From the NCBI RefSeq assembly GCF_030269325.1, contig NZ_BSTD01000002.1, forward strand, positions 1,984,001-2,048,000: a stretch of DNA of 64,000 nt, read 5' to 3'. Both the position numbers and the translations under genes were made by a program. Below are positions 24,853 to 33,023 of this stretch, piece by piece. Under the pieces are notes generated by a model, which saw only the letters and a list, made by a program, of their open reading frames with translations, did no database searches and was not told the origin of the DNA. The stretch's first letter is position 1, and each line of letters starts with the position of its first letter. This stretch comes from Amycolatopsis sp. NBRC 101858. GTDB taxonomy: Bacteria; Actinomycetota; Actinomycetes; Mycobacteriales; Pseudonocardiaceae.

Positions 24853-25299
24853 TCAGTTCCCCCGGGACCAGGACTCCAGCGCGATCAGCGTCTTGGTTCC
24901 GGTCACCTGGTGGTGCCGGCGGATCTCGTCGATCGTCTTCTGCAGGTGGGCCATGTCGCGCACCCGCAGCCACACCAGCGCGTCCGGGTCGCCCGCGATC
25001 GTGAACACCGCCTGCGCCTCGGGCATCCGCGTGGTGGTGCGCAGGATCTCGGCGACCTTCGTGTTGCCGACGAACCTCAGCTCGGTGAACGCCTCGATCC
25101 CCCAGCCCAGCTTCGCGTGGTCGACCTGCACGGTGAACCCGGTGATCACGCCGGTCTCGCGCAGCCGGTCGATCCGGCGCTTGACCGCGGCCGTCGACAG
25201 CGTGACGCGGCCGGCGATGTCCGACAGCGTCCGGCGGGCGTCCTCGCGCAGCAGGCCGAGGATCTCGTGGTCGGTCGCGTCGAGCAGCTCTTCGGTCAT
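24853..25299 (-). CDS. Lrp/AsnC-family transcriptional regulator
   Basis: 148 residues from ATG 25299: HTH ATDHEILGLLREDARRTLSD, IAGRVTLSTAAVKRRIDRLR, ETGVITGFTV, then the RAM/ASNC ligand domain (AEILRTTTRMPEAQAVFTIA, GDPDALVWLRVRDM). It is divergently transcribed from the indolepyruvate:ferredoxin oxidoreductase gene. Lrp proteins beside such genes usually sense amino acids and control the divergent catabolic gene; that is the likely job here. Confidence 0.9.
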   Translation of the reverse strand: MTEELLDATDHEILGLLREDARRTLSDIAGRVTLSTAAVKRRIDRLRETGVITGFTVQVDHAKLGWGIEAFTELRFVGNTKVAEILRTTTRMPEAQAVFTIAGDPDALVWLRVRDMAHLQKTIDEIRRHHQVTGTKTLIALESWSRGN

Positions 25300-25317
25300 G
25301 CGTCCGAGCGTAAACGG

Positions 25318-25365
25318 ACGCAAAAATCCCGGCCAGCGGACGCGGATGCTCGCCGAAATTTGCGT
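25318..25365. promoter_or_regulatory. Inverted half sites ACGCAAA / TTTGCGT in Lrp-IOR spacer
   Basis: ACGCAAA at 25318-25324 and TTTGCGT at 25359-25365, 34 bp apart in an AT-richer patch of the divergent spacer. The arrangement is consistent with an Lrp/AsnC octamer wrapping several half sites to control both promoters. Confidence 0.4.
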
Positions 25366-25456
25366 GTGAGACCTTGATCCGGCACTGCCTGTTGCGTGAG
25401 GGTAACCAGCGCCGCAGTGTGTCCCGAAGCACATCGACGCGAAGGAGGCCCGCGCC

Positions 25457-28400
25457 GTGGAGACGTTCACGCTGGACGACCGCTACCTGCGAGAAGCGGG
25501 GACCGTGCACCTGACCGGGGTCCAGGCCCTGGTCCGGCTGCTGTTCGACCGCGTCCGCCACGACCGCGCCCACGGCGGCGACCCCGCCGTGTTCGTCTCG
25601 GGCTACGAGGGCTCGCCGCTGGCCGGCTACGACCTCGAACTCGGCCGCCGCGCGAAGCTGCTGGAGAAGCACGACGTCGTCCACCGCCCGGGTCTCAACG
25701 AGGAGCTGGCCGCGACGTCGGTGATGGGCAGCCAGCTCGTCGCGGGCGCCGGCGGGCGGCGCGGCGTCACCGGGTTCTGGTACGGCAAGGCACCCGGCCT
25801 CGACCGCGCTTCCGACGCCCTCCGCCACGCCAACCTGGCCGGCACCGACCCGCGCGGTGGCGCCGTCGCCCTGGTCGGCGACGACCCGAACGCGAAGTCC
25901 TCGACCGTCCCGTGCGCGTCCGAGCTCGCCCTCGCCGACCTGGCGATCCCGATCCTCTACCCGGCCGACTCCCAGGACGTCCTCGACCTCGGCATGCACG
26001 CCGTCGAGCTGTCCCGGGCGGCCGGCGTCTGGACGTCGCTGAAGGTCGTCGCCAACGTCGCCGACGCTTCGGGCACCGCGACCGTGAGTCCGCAGTGGAC
26101 CGCGCCCGAAATCGCCAGGGCCTACCGCCACGCGCCGACGTCGCGCCTGCTCGGCACCAGTCTCGCCGAGCTGGAACGCAGCCTCTTCACCGTCCGGCTG
26201 CCCCTCGTGCTCGACTACCTGCGCGCGACCGGCATCAACCGGATCACGCAGCGGGGACCGGCCGACCGGATCGGCATCGTCTCCGCCGGGAAGTCCTACC
26301 TGGACCTCCAGCAGGCACTGCGCGCACTGGGGCTCGATGCGGAAGGCCTGGCGCAGCACGGCATCCGCGTGCTCAAGCTCGGCGCGATCCACCCCCTCGA
26401 ACCCGGGATCGTCCGCGAGTTCGCCGACGGGCTCGACGAGATCATCGTCGTCGAGGAGAAGCGCGCGTTCGTCGAGACCGCCCTCAAGGAGGTCCTCTAC
26501 GGCGTCCCCGGCGCGCCCACGATCACCGGCAAGAAGGACCGCGACGGCCGCACGCTGTTCACCGAGCTCGGCGAGCTGGACCCGGACGTCGTCGCGACCG
26601 GCCTGGCCCGCCGGCTGCCCGGGGGCATCGCGTCGGTGGACGCCTTCACCGCGCGCCGCCGCCGCGAGCGCATCTCCGTGCCGCTGCTCGCGCGGACGCC
26701 GTACTTCTGTTCGGGCTGCCCGCACAACTCGTCGACGAAGGTGCCCGAGGGCACGCTGGTCGGCGGCGGTATCGGCTGTCACACGATGGCCCTGTTCATG
26801 GAGCCCGACCAGGTCGGCACCGTCCTCGGCGTGACGCAGATGGGCGGCGAGGGCACGCAGTGGATCGGCATGGCGCCGTTCGTCGAGGCCGAGCACTTCG
26901 TCCAGAACATCGGCGACGGCACGTTCACCCACTCCGGCAGTCTCGCCGTGCGCGCGGCGGTCGCCGCCGGGGTCAACATCACCTACAAGCTGCTCTACAA
27001 CTCCGCGGTGGCGATGACCGGCGGCCAGGACGCCGTCGGCGGGCTGCCGGTGGAGAAGGTCGCCGAGCTGCTGCTGGTCGAAGGCGCGAAGCGGGTCGTG
27101 ATCACCAGCGACGCGCCGGGCAAGCTGCGCCGCCGCAAGGTGCCCGCCGGCGTCGAGGTCCGCGACCGGACCGAACTCCTTGCGACGCAAGAGGAACTGG
27201 CCGCCATCAAGGGCGTCACCGTGCTCATCCACGAGCAGGAGTGCGCGGCCGAAAAGCGGCGGAAGCGCCGTCGCGGCAAGCAGGAGACGCCGGCGACCCG
27301 GGTCGTGATCAACGAGCGCGTCTGCGAAGGCTGCGGCGACTGCGGCACCAAGTCGAACTGCCTGTCGGTGCAGCCGGTGGCCACCGAGTTCGGCCGCAAG
27401 ACGGCGATCCACCAGTCGTCGTGCAACGTCGACTACTCGTGCCTGGCCGGGGACTGCCCGTCGTTCGTCACCGTGGTGCCGACCGGGAAGAAGCAGCGTC
27501 GCGAGCTCGGTGAGCTGGCCGCGGACGCGGTGCCCGCTCCCCCGGCCGCGGCGAAGGACTTCACCGTGCGGATCACCGGGATCGGCGGCACCGGCGTGGT
27601 CACCGTGACGCAGATCCTCGCCACCGCCGCGGTGCTCGACGGGCGGCACGTCCGCACGCTCGACCAGACCGGGCTGGCCCAGAAGGGCGGCGCGGTGGTC
27701 TCCGACCTGAAGGTGACCGCGGAGCCGGTCGAGCAGGCCCCGAAGCTCGCCACCGGCGAATGCGACCTCTACCTGGCGTGCGACGCCCTGGTCGGGGCGG
27801 ACGCGGCCAACCTCGGCGTGGCCGACACGTCCCGTACCACGGCGGTCGTGTCGACGACCGAGGTGCCGACCGGCCGGATGGTCGTCGACACGACGGTGTC
27901 CTTCCCCGATCCCGGCAGCGTCCTCGCGCCCCTGGAGGCCGCGGCGAAACGCACGGTGTCGCTGGATGCGCGCGGCTTGGCCGAAGAGCTCTTCGACGAC
28001 GACCAGTTCGCGAACGTGCTGCAGCTCGGCGCCGCCTTCCAGACCGGCGCGATCGGCCTGCCCGCCGAAGTGATCGAGCGTGCGATCGAGCTGAACGGCA
28101 CCGCGGTGGCCGCGAACCTGCAGGCCTTCCGCCGCGGCCGCCAGCTGGTGGCCGACCCCGATGCGCTCACGACGTCGCCCGCTTCCGCGCGGCCGGTCGC
28201 GCAGCCCGCCGCGCGGAAGCTGGTGCACGCGGCGCCGGAGTCCGAGCTGGCCCGGCTGCTCGACGTCCGGGTCCCCGACCTGGTCGCCTACCAGGACGAG
28301 CGGTACGCGCGGGCGTACGCGGAGTTCGTCGAGCAGGTGCGGGTGCTGGAGGACGGGCCGACGGAGATCACCGAGGCGGTCGCGAAGCACCTGTACAAGC

Positions 28401-28849
28401 TGATGGCGTACAAGGACGAGTACGAGGTAGCACGCCTGTCGCTGGACCCGGGGTTCCTCACCGGGATGGAAGAGCAGTTCGGCGCGGGCACGAAGTACGC
28501 CTACCGCCTGCACCCGCCGGTGCTGCGGGCCCTCGGCATGAAGCGCAAGATCAGCCTGGGTCCGTGGTTCCGCCCCGCGTTCCGGCTGCTGCACGCGCTG
28601 CGGCGGCTGCGCGGCACCCGGTTCGACCCGTTCGGCCGCGCCGAGGTGCGGCGGGTCGAGCGCGAGCTGATCGAGGACTACCGCGGTACGGTGCTGCGGG
28701 CCTTCAAGTCCGAAGACGTCGACCGCGACCGGGTCCTGGCGCTGGCCGAGCTGCCCGACCTGGTGCGCGGCTACGAGGACGTCAAGCTGGCCAACGTCGC
28801 CCGGTACCGCGAGAAGCAGGCCGAGGTCCTCACGCTCGTAAATAGCTGA
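25457..28849 (+). CDS. Fused indolepyruvate:ferredoxin oxidoreductase family protein
   Basis: 1130 residues; GTG 25457 with AAGGAGG 9 nt upstream. Order: N-terminal pyruvate-type pyrimidine-binding domain (FVSGYEGSPLAGYDLELG), transketolase C-like domain, ThDP-binding domain (CSGCPHNSSTKVPEG, GGIGCHTMALFM, MGGEGTQWIGMAPF), a Cys-rich 4Fe-4S region (CEGCGDCGTKSNC, CNVDYSCLAGDC), then the gamma domain (GIGGTGVVTVTQILA, LDQTGLAQKGGAVVSDL) and a C-terminal ~200-residue DUF6537-like part. This single-chain form oxidatively decarboxylates arylpyruvates or other 2-oxo acids to acyl-CoA in aerobic bacteria, feeding ferredoxin. Likely regulated by the divergent Lrp protein. Confidence 0.93.
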   Translation: METFTLDDRYLREAGTVHLTGVQALVRLLFDRVRHDRAHGGDPAVFVSGYEGSPLAGYDLELGRRAKLLEKHDVVHRPGLNEELAATSVMGSQLVAGAGGRRGVTGFWYGKAPGLDRASDALRHANLAGTDPRGGAVALVGDDPNAKSSTVPCASELALADLAIPILYPADSQDVLDLGMHAVELSRAAGVWTSLKVVANVADASGTATVSPQWTAPEIARAYRHAPTSRLLGTSLAELERSLFTVRLPLVLDYLRATGINRITQRGPADRIGIVSAGKSYLDLQQALRALGLDAEGLAQHGIRVLKLGAIHPLEPGIVREFADGLDEIIVVEEKRAFVETALKEVLYGVPGAPTITGKKDRDGRTLFTELGELDPDVVATGLARRLPGGIASVDAFTARRRRERISVPLLARTPYFCSGCPHNSSTKVPEGTLVGGGIGCHTMALFMEPDQVGTVLGVTQMGGEGTQWIGMAPFVEAEHFVQNIGDGTFTHSGSLAVRAAVAAGVNITYKLLYNSAVAMTGGQDAVGGLPVEKVAELLLVEGAKRVVITSDAPGKLRRRKVPAGVEVRDRTELLATQEELAAIKGVTVLIHEQECAAEKRRKRRRGKQETPATRVVINERVCEGCGDCGTKSNCLSVQPVATEFGRKTAIHQSSCNVDYSCLAGDCPSFVTVVPTGKKQRRELGELAADAVPAPPAAAKDFTVRITGIGGTGVVTVTQILATAAVLDGRHVRTLDQTGLAQKGGAVVSDLKVTAEPVEQAPKLATGECDLYLACDALVGADAANLGVADTSRTTAVVSTTEVPTGRMVVDTTVSFPDPGSVLAPLEAAAKRTVSLDARGLAEELFDDDQFANVLQLGAAFQTGAIGLPAEVIERAIELNGTAVAANLQAFRRGRQLVADPDALTTSPASARPVAQPAARKLVHAAPESELARLLDVRVPDLVAYQDERYARAYAEFVEQVRVLEDGPTEITEAVAKHLYKLMAYKDEYEVARLSLDPGFLTGMEEQFGAGTKYAYRLHPPVLRALGMKRKISLGPWFRPAFRLLHALRRLRGTRFDPFGRAEVRRVERELIEDYRGTVLRAFKSEDVDRDRVLALAELPDLVRGYEDVKLANVARYREKQAEVLTLVNS

Positions 28850-29456
28850 GCATCGCCTGGGCTTCGTCGGGGACGCGCAGTTTCGCGCTGACGTCCCCGG
28901 CGTGCTGCCGGGCGGCGGCGGTGCCGATGCCGAGCAGCCGCCCGATCGTCGGCACGGAGTGGCCTTCGGCCAGCAGCGCGACGACCTCGCGTTCGCGCGC
29001 GGTGAGCGTCGCGACCGGGTCGCCGGGCCGCGGCCGGGCCAGCTGGACGGCGACGACGTCGCGGTCCAGCACCGTGCCTCCCGCGGCCACCCGGCGAAGG
29101 GCGTCGAGGAACTCGTCCGGCTTCCCGACGCGCTCCTTGAGCAGGTACCCGGCGCCGCCCCCGCCGGCGGCCAGCAGGTCGCCGGCGTAGCCGTCCTCGA
29201 TGAACGCCGACAGCGCGAGGATGGCCAGCCCGGGGGCGATCCGGCGGGCTTCGAGCGCGGCCCGCAGGCCCTCGTCGGTGAACGTCGGGGGCATCCGGAC
29301 GTCGACGACGGCGAGGTCCGGCTCCGCCGCCTGGACGGCGGCGACCAGGTCAGCGGGGTGGTCGACGGCGGCGGCGACGTCGAACCCCTCGCTGCGCAGG
29401 AGCAGGACCAGCCCCTCCCTCAGCAGGGCGTCCTCTTCCGCGATGACAATGCGCAC
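28830..29456 (-). CDS. NarL/LuxR-type response regulator (orphan)
   Basis: 208 residues from GTG 29456. The receiver domain has the acidic pair in VIAEEDALLREGL, the phosphorylatable Asp in AVVDVRMPP and the Lys in GYLLKERVG. The C-terminal LuxR HTH is TLTAREREVVALLAEGHSVP, TIGRLLGIGTAAARQHAGDV, SAKL; the recognition helix (GTAAARQH) departs from the usual VSxxTVKxH. No histidine kinase gene is adjacent. The 3' end overlaps the convergent oxidoreductase gene by 20 bp. Confidence 0.88.
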   Translation of the reverse strand: MRIVIAEEDALLREGLVLLLRSEGFDVAAAVDHPADLVAAVQAAEPDLAVVDVRMPPTFTDEGLRAALEARRIAPGLAILALSAFIEDGYAGDLLAAGGGGAGYLLKERVGKPDEFLDALRRVAAGGTVLDRDVVAVQLARPRPGDPVATLTAREREVVALLAEGHSVPTIGRLLGIGTAAARQHAGDVSAKLRVPDEAQAMLSYLRA

Positions 29457-29523
29457 GTCGGCTGCCTCCTCGCCTCCACGTCCTCTCCCTGCCTGGATGC
29501 ACGGATCGGCCCCCGGTACCGGT

Positions 29524-30489
29524 TCAGCCGATGCCCGTGGTCCGGAACCGGGCACGGTAGTCGCTCGGGGTCACCCCGAGGCCGCGCGCGAAGGCGCGTC
29601 GCAGCGTCTCGACGGACCCGAAGCCGGCTCGCCTGGCCACGACGTCCAGGGGCTCGGTCGTGCGTTCCAGCCGGTGCTGGGCGGATTCGAGGCGCACCTG
29701 CTCGACGAACCGCGCGGGCGTGCGGCCGAGCTCGTCGCGGAACAGGCGGGTCAGGTGCCGCGCGCTGATCCCGGCGCGGGCGGCGAGGTCGTCGAGGGTG
29801 TGCGGCGCCGCCGGGTCGGCCGCGACGGCGTCGAGCACGGCCCGCAGCACCTCGGTGCGCGGGCGGCCGGTCTCCAGCCGGACGCTGAACTGCGACTGCC
29901 CGCCGGGCCGCTGCAGGAAGACGACCAGGTGCTTGGCCACCAGCCGGGCCACCTCGGCCCCGAGGTCCTCCTCGACCAGCGCGAGGGCCAGGTCGATGCC
30001 GGACGTGACGCCCGCCGAGGTGAACACCGGGCCGTCCTTGACGAAGATCGCGTCCTCGTCGACGCGCACGCGCGGGAAGCGGCGGGCGAGCCGGCCGGTC
30101 AGGTCCCAGTGGGTGGTGGCGCGCCTGCCGTCGAGGACACCCGCCGCGGCCAGCGCGAACGCGCCCGCGCACACCGAAGCCGTGCGGTCGGCGCCGCCGG
30201 CCAGGCGCCGGATCTGCGTGATGAGCTCGGTGTCGGCGATCGTGCGGACCCATTCGGGGCCGCCGGGGACCAGCACGGTCGCGCCGCGCGGGTCGGCCGC
30301 CGCGAGGTCGAGGTCGGCGCCCAGGCGCGTCCCGGTGTTCGCGCTGACGTCGGCGCCGCCGGGCGAGGCCGTCTTCAGCTCGTACCGGCCGCCGTGCTCG
30401 TTGGCCTCGGCGAAGACCTCCAGCGGCCCGGAGACGTCCAGCAACCGGACGCCGTCGTAGAGCACGACGAGAACGGGACGGCCGCGCAC
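29524..30489 (-). CDS. GlxA-type AraC-family regulator with DJ-1/PfpI domain
   Basis: 321 residues. Residues 1-180 are a DJ-1/PfpI-like amidotransferase fold (VLVVLYDGVRLLDVSGPLEV, TASVCAGAFALAAAGVLDGR, with the nucleophile-elbow Cys in VCAGAF). Residues 215-315 hold two AraC HTHs (LDDLAARAGISARHLTRLF, EPLDVVARRAGFGSVETLRR). Members act as activators or repressors of small-molecule catabolism; the DJ-1 domain is a sensor rather than an enzyme. The GTG start is next to the stop of the following ATP-binding protein gene (1-bp gap), so likely co-transcribed. Confidence 0.9.
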   Translation of the reverse strand: MRGRPVLVVLYDGVRLLDVSGPLEVFAEANEHGGRYELKTASPGGADVSANTGTRLGADLDLAAADPRGATVLVPGGPEWVRTIADTELITQIRRLAGGADRTASVCAGAFALAAAGVLDGRRATTHWDLTGRLARRFPRVRVDEDAIFVKDGPVFTSAGVTSGIDLALALVEEDLGAEVARLVAKHLVVFLQRPGGQSQFSVRLETGRPRTEVLRAVLDAVAADPAAPHTLDDLAARAGISARHLTRLFRDELGRTPARFVEQVRLESAQHRLERTTEPLDVVARRAGFGSVETLRRAFARGLGVTPSDYRARFRTTGIG

Positions 30490-30490
30490 G

Positions 30491-30979
30491 TCAGCTCTGG
30501 CCGGACCAGCCGCTCAGCCGCGTGAGCAGGCGCTCCAGCACCTCCGGGTCCGCGGCCACCGGGGCACCGGAGACCGGCTCGTCGACGAGGGTCCGGCGGT
30601 CCTGCCGCCGCGGCAGGCGCACCTGCTTGGCGTTCATCCCGCCGGGCAGCTCGAGCTCGCACCAGGTCGTGCGGGCCCCGCCGACGCCGGGCGTGACGCC
30701 CACGCGCTCGCCGGGCCCGGCGACCTTCGGCTCCGGCAGGCCGGGCACGTCGTCGTCGACCTCGACCACCAGCACGTCGGCACGCAGCCGCAGCCGCAGC
30801 GTCACGAAGGCGGGCGACCGCGGGTCACCGGCTTCGATGACGGCCTCGACCAGCCGTCTCGCGGTGGCGGTCACCTGCTCCAGCATCGGCATCAGGGACC
30901 AGTCGGTGAGAATCAGGCGGACGAACAGCTCCGTGACCGGCAACGCGCTCGGTTGCGCGACCAGCCGGATATCGTCCAT
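30491..30979 (-). CDS. ATP-binding protein, RsbW-like anti-sigma/HATPase-type (degenerate)
   Basis: 162 residues from ATG 30979. The N-terminal half (SALPVTELFVRLILTDWSLM, ATARRLVEAVIEAG) follows the helix-strand layout of actinobacterial HATPase_c anti-sigma-factor-like proteins, followed by LRADVLVVEVDDDVPGLPEP as the nucleotide-binding strand. The G-boxes are weak, so ATP binding is uncertain. The last ~40 residues are Arg-rich and then helical. It lies upstream of the GlxA-type regulator with a 1-bp gap. Function is inferred only from fold. Confidence 0.6.
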   Translation of the reverse strand: MDDIRLVAQPSALPVTELFVRLILTDWSLMPMLEQVTATARRLVEAVIEAGDPRSPAFVTLRLRLRADVLVVEVDDDVPGLPEPKVAGPGERVGVTPGVGGARTTWCELELPGGMNAKQVRLPRRQDRRTLVDEPVSGAPVAADPEVLERLLTRLSGWSGQS

Positions 30980-31156
30980 CTGCGAGGTGTGCGCGCTCAA
31001 ACCTGACCTTCCTCGCCCAGGTGCGGACCGTCCGGGTTTCCGCATCTTTCCACCCGGCCTCGGGCGGCACGGTACCGGCCGTGTCCGGGCTGCTACCGCG
31101 GGGGCCCGGGGCCGGGTCGGCGAAGACGAAGATCTGCGCGCCGAACGGTTGCCGGA

Positions 31157-31184
31157 AGGCGGCCTTCGGCACCGAAGGCCGCCT
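31157..31184. terminator. Strong hairpin downstream of azoreductase gene
   Basis: Perfect 11-bp stem AGGCGGCCTTC / GAAGGCCGCCT (31157-31167 with 31174-31184) and 6-nt loop, 10 bp past the azoreductase stop on the minus strand. No U-tract follows, as is common for actinobacterial terminators. Confidence 0.6.
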
Positions 31185-31193
31185 CGGCGCTCG

Positions 31194-31835
31194 TCAGACC
31201 CGGGCCGGGGCCCAGAGGGCGTCGATGGTCTTCTCGGCCGTCGCGAGGCTCGCGTCGGCCAGCGGGATGAGCTCCGCCATCGCCGGGTTCACGTGCGCGA
31301 GCGTCAGCTCCGCCGTGACGAACCGCGGCTCCAGGCCGGTCAGCGAGACACCGTGCGGGAGCCACTGCTCGGCGTGGTCCCAGCCTTCGCGGGGTGCGCC
31401 TTCGCCGTACCCGCCGCCGCGCGAGGCCAGCACGATGAAGTCGCGGCCGCCGAGCAGCCCGGTCATCGTCTCGTGGTCGACCGACAGCCCGGGCGCGATG
31501 AGGTGGTCCACCCACGCCTTGACGCTGCTCGGCGCGCCGTAGTTGTAGACCGGCAGGCCCAGCAGCACCGTGTCGGCCGCCTTGATCTCGCCGACGAGCT
31601 CCTGCGTCAGCGCCCACGACGCGGCCTGGGCCGGGGTGTGCTGCTCCGGCGGGACCGCGCGGGCGGCCCCGCTCTCGGCGTCGAGGTGCGGGAGGGGGTG
31701 TGCGCCCAGGTCGCGGTAGGTGACGGTGCCGTCCGGGTGCGCGGCGCGCCACGCGGCCGCGGCCCGCGCGCTGAGCCGGCGGCTCACCGAGCGCTCGCCC
31801 TGGATGCTCGAGTCGATGTGGAGGAGATGCGCCAT
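31194..31835 (-). CDS. azoR: FMN-dependent NADH-azoreductase / NAD(P)H quinone reductase
   Basis: 213 residues, flavodoxin-like fold. HIDSSIQGERSVSRRLSARA is the FMN phosphate loop, LLGLPVYNYGAPSSVKAWVD is the conserved P-YN-G-P-S-KAW-D segment and ASRGGGYGEG is a further isoalloxazine contact. Family members reduce azo dyes and quinones by two-electron transfer and detoxify electrophiles. ATG 31835. It is divergent from a MarR regulator, the standard quinone/azo-sensing arrangement (as in YodB/MhqR-type systems). Confidence 0.9.
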   Translation of the reverse strand: MAHLLHIDSSIQGERSVSRRLSARAAAAWRAAHPDGTVTYRDLGAHPLPHLDAESGAARAVPPEQHTPAQAASWALTQELVGEIKAADTVLLGLPVYNYGAPSSVKAWVDHLIAPGLSVDHETMTGLLGGRDFIVLASRGGGYGEGAPREGWDHAEQWLPHGVSLTGLEPRFVTAELTLAHVNPAMAELIPLADASLATAEKTIDALWAPARV

Positions 31836-31857
31836 GTCGTTAGCCGCCCATAGATCG

Positions 31858-31899
31858 TTGATGTAAGACAAACCATTAATAGCACATCGACCATCGACT
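31858..31899. promoter_or_regulatory. AT-rich divergent promoter with TTGATGT...ACATCGA repeat
   Basis: The 82-bp spacer between azoR and the MarR gene is markedly AT-rich for the window (around 31855-31885). It carries an imperfect inverted repeat, TTGATGT and ACATCGA, separated by about 17 bp. MarR dimers bind such repeats over divergent promoters; this is the probable operator for quinone-responsive control. Confidence 0.45.
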
Positions 31900-31917
31900 C
31901 GCCCATATACTGGGCGG

Positions 31918-32394
31918 ATGACCTCGCTGCCGGTCGTCAACCAGCCGCCCCACCGGTGCGGGGCGCTGCTCGACCACCTCTCGCGCCGGATGCGGCTGCG
32001 CAGCGAGTCCGTGCTGGCCCCGCTCGGCCTCCGGCCGCGCCACCTGATCGCCCTCACCGTCCTGCGCGACCGGGGCGGCAGCTCGCAGCAGGACCTGGCG
32101 AAGGTCCTGGAGATGGACGGCACGAACGTCGTCGGGCTGCTGAACGACCTCGAGACCGAGAACCTGATCGAGCGGCGCCGCTCCCCCGTCGACCGGCGGC
32201 GCCACGTCGTGGAGCTCACCGACGTGGGCGCGAAACTGCTCGCGCGGGCCGAGTTCGCGCTCGCCGCGGTCGAGGACGAGGTGCTGTGCGGGCTGAGCCA
32301 CGAGCAGCGCGAGCAGCTCTACGAGCTCCTGTACCGGGCAACGAGCAAGACGAACACCGAAGCCTGCACCGAAGGCCTGCCGCCGACCTGCTGA
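31918..32394 (+). CDS. MarR-family transcriptional regulator
   Basis: 158 residues with the MarR winged helix: LIALTVLRDRGGSSQQDLAK, VLEMDGTNVVGLLNDLETEN, LIERRRSPVDRRRHVVELTD (wing with DRR), then a helical dimerisation tail. Single Cys residues occur at CG(14-15), CGL(122) and near the C-terminus (C146, C158); any of these could sense quinones or oxidants. It is divergent from azoR, its probable target. Confidence 0.9.
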   Translation: MTSLPVVNQPPHRCGALLDHLSRRMRLRSESVLAPLGLRPRHLIALTVLRDRGGSSQQDLAKVLEMDGTNVVGLLNDLETENLIERRRSPVDRRRHVVELTDVGAKLLARAEFALAAVEDEVLCGLSHEQREQLYELLYRATSKTNTEACTEGLPPTC

Positions 32395-32397
32395 GCG

Positions 32398-33009
32398 TCA
32401 GCCGCCGGCGATGTCGCGGGCCAGCTGCCGCGCTTCGGGCAGCGTGAACGTCCCGGTGATCTGCGTTTCCCCGCCGGTGATGGCGGACTGCACCTCGGGC
32501 GCGGTCAGCACGCGGCTCTTGAGCACCATCGCGACCTGCTTGCCGATGTTCTGCCCGGTCCACTCCGCCCAGGTCTTCGTCCCGGCGGACGTGAAGCGGA
32601 TGCTGATGTAGGAGCTCCCGGTCTGCGGGTCGACGGCGGCGTCCACGCGGCTCACGTCGGCACCGCTGAGGAACCCGGGCGCGAGGACGTACTTCGTGCC
32701 CTTCGCGCGGTCGCAGCTGACCAGCGGCAGCATCGGGTCGTCGTGGCCGTCCAGGGGGTCCGGCTGCCCTTGGGCGCAGTCGAACGCCTGCGCGGCGGCC
32801 TGCTGCGTGGCCGGATCGGTACTCTGCCGCTCGGTCGCCGAGCCGGCCGCCGGCCCGGGCGGCAGCTCGGCCAGCACCGGCCGGAAGCGCAGCTGGGTGC
32901 CGTCCTTGACGACGAAGCCGGTGGGAACGGCCTGACCCGCCACCTCGGCCTGGCACCCGGTGACGAGCACGGCGACGGCCGCGAGGAGGAGGATCCGCAC
33001 GGCGCCCAT
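32398..33009 (-). CDS. Lipoprotein with SecD-type P1-head domain
   Basis: 203 residues. ATG 33009 gives the signal MGAVRILLLAAVAVLVTGCQ with a lipobox at Cys19. The C-terminal ~120 residues resemble the SecDF P1-head subdomain: SSYISIRFTSAGTKTWAEWT, VAMVLKSRVLTAPEVQSAIT, GGETQITGTFTLPEARQLAR, the last being the hallmark SecD segment. There are no membrane domains of SecD or SecF. The protein is a surface-anchored stand-alone head domain; such proteins occur in actinobacteria, with role unknown. Confidence 0.75.
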   Translation of the reverse strand: MGAVRILLLAAVAVLVTGCQAEVAGQAVPTGFVVKDGTQLRFRPVLAELPPGPAAGSATERQSTDPATQQAAAQAFDCAQGQPDPLDGHDDPMLPLVSCDRAKGTKYVLAPGFLSGADVSRVDAAVDPQTGSSYISIRFTSAGTKTWAEWTGQNIGKQVAMVLKSRVLTAPEVQSAITGGETQITGTFTLPEARQLARDIAGG

Positions 33010-33023
33010 TCTGGCGTGCGGGC

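Noticed and set aside
24449..28594. 1381-codon minus-strand frame opposite the IOR gene
   Set aside because: Antisense to the fully motif-supported oxidoreductase; no recognisable domain.
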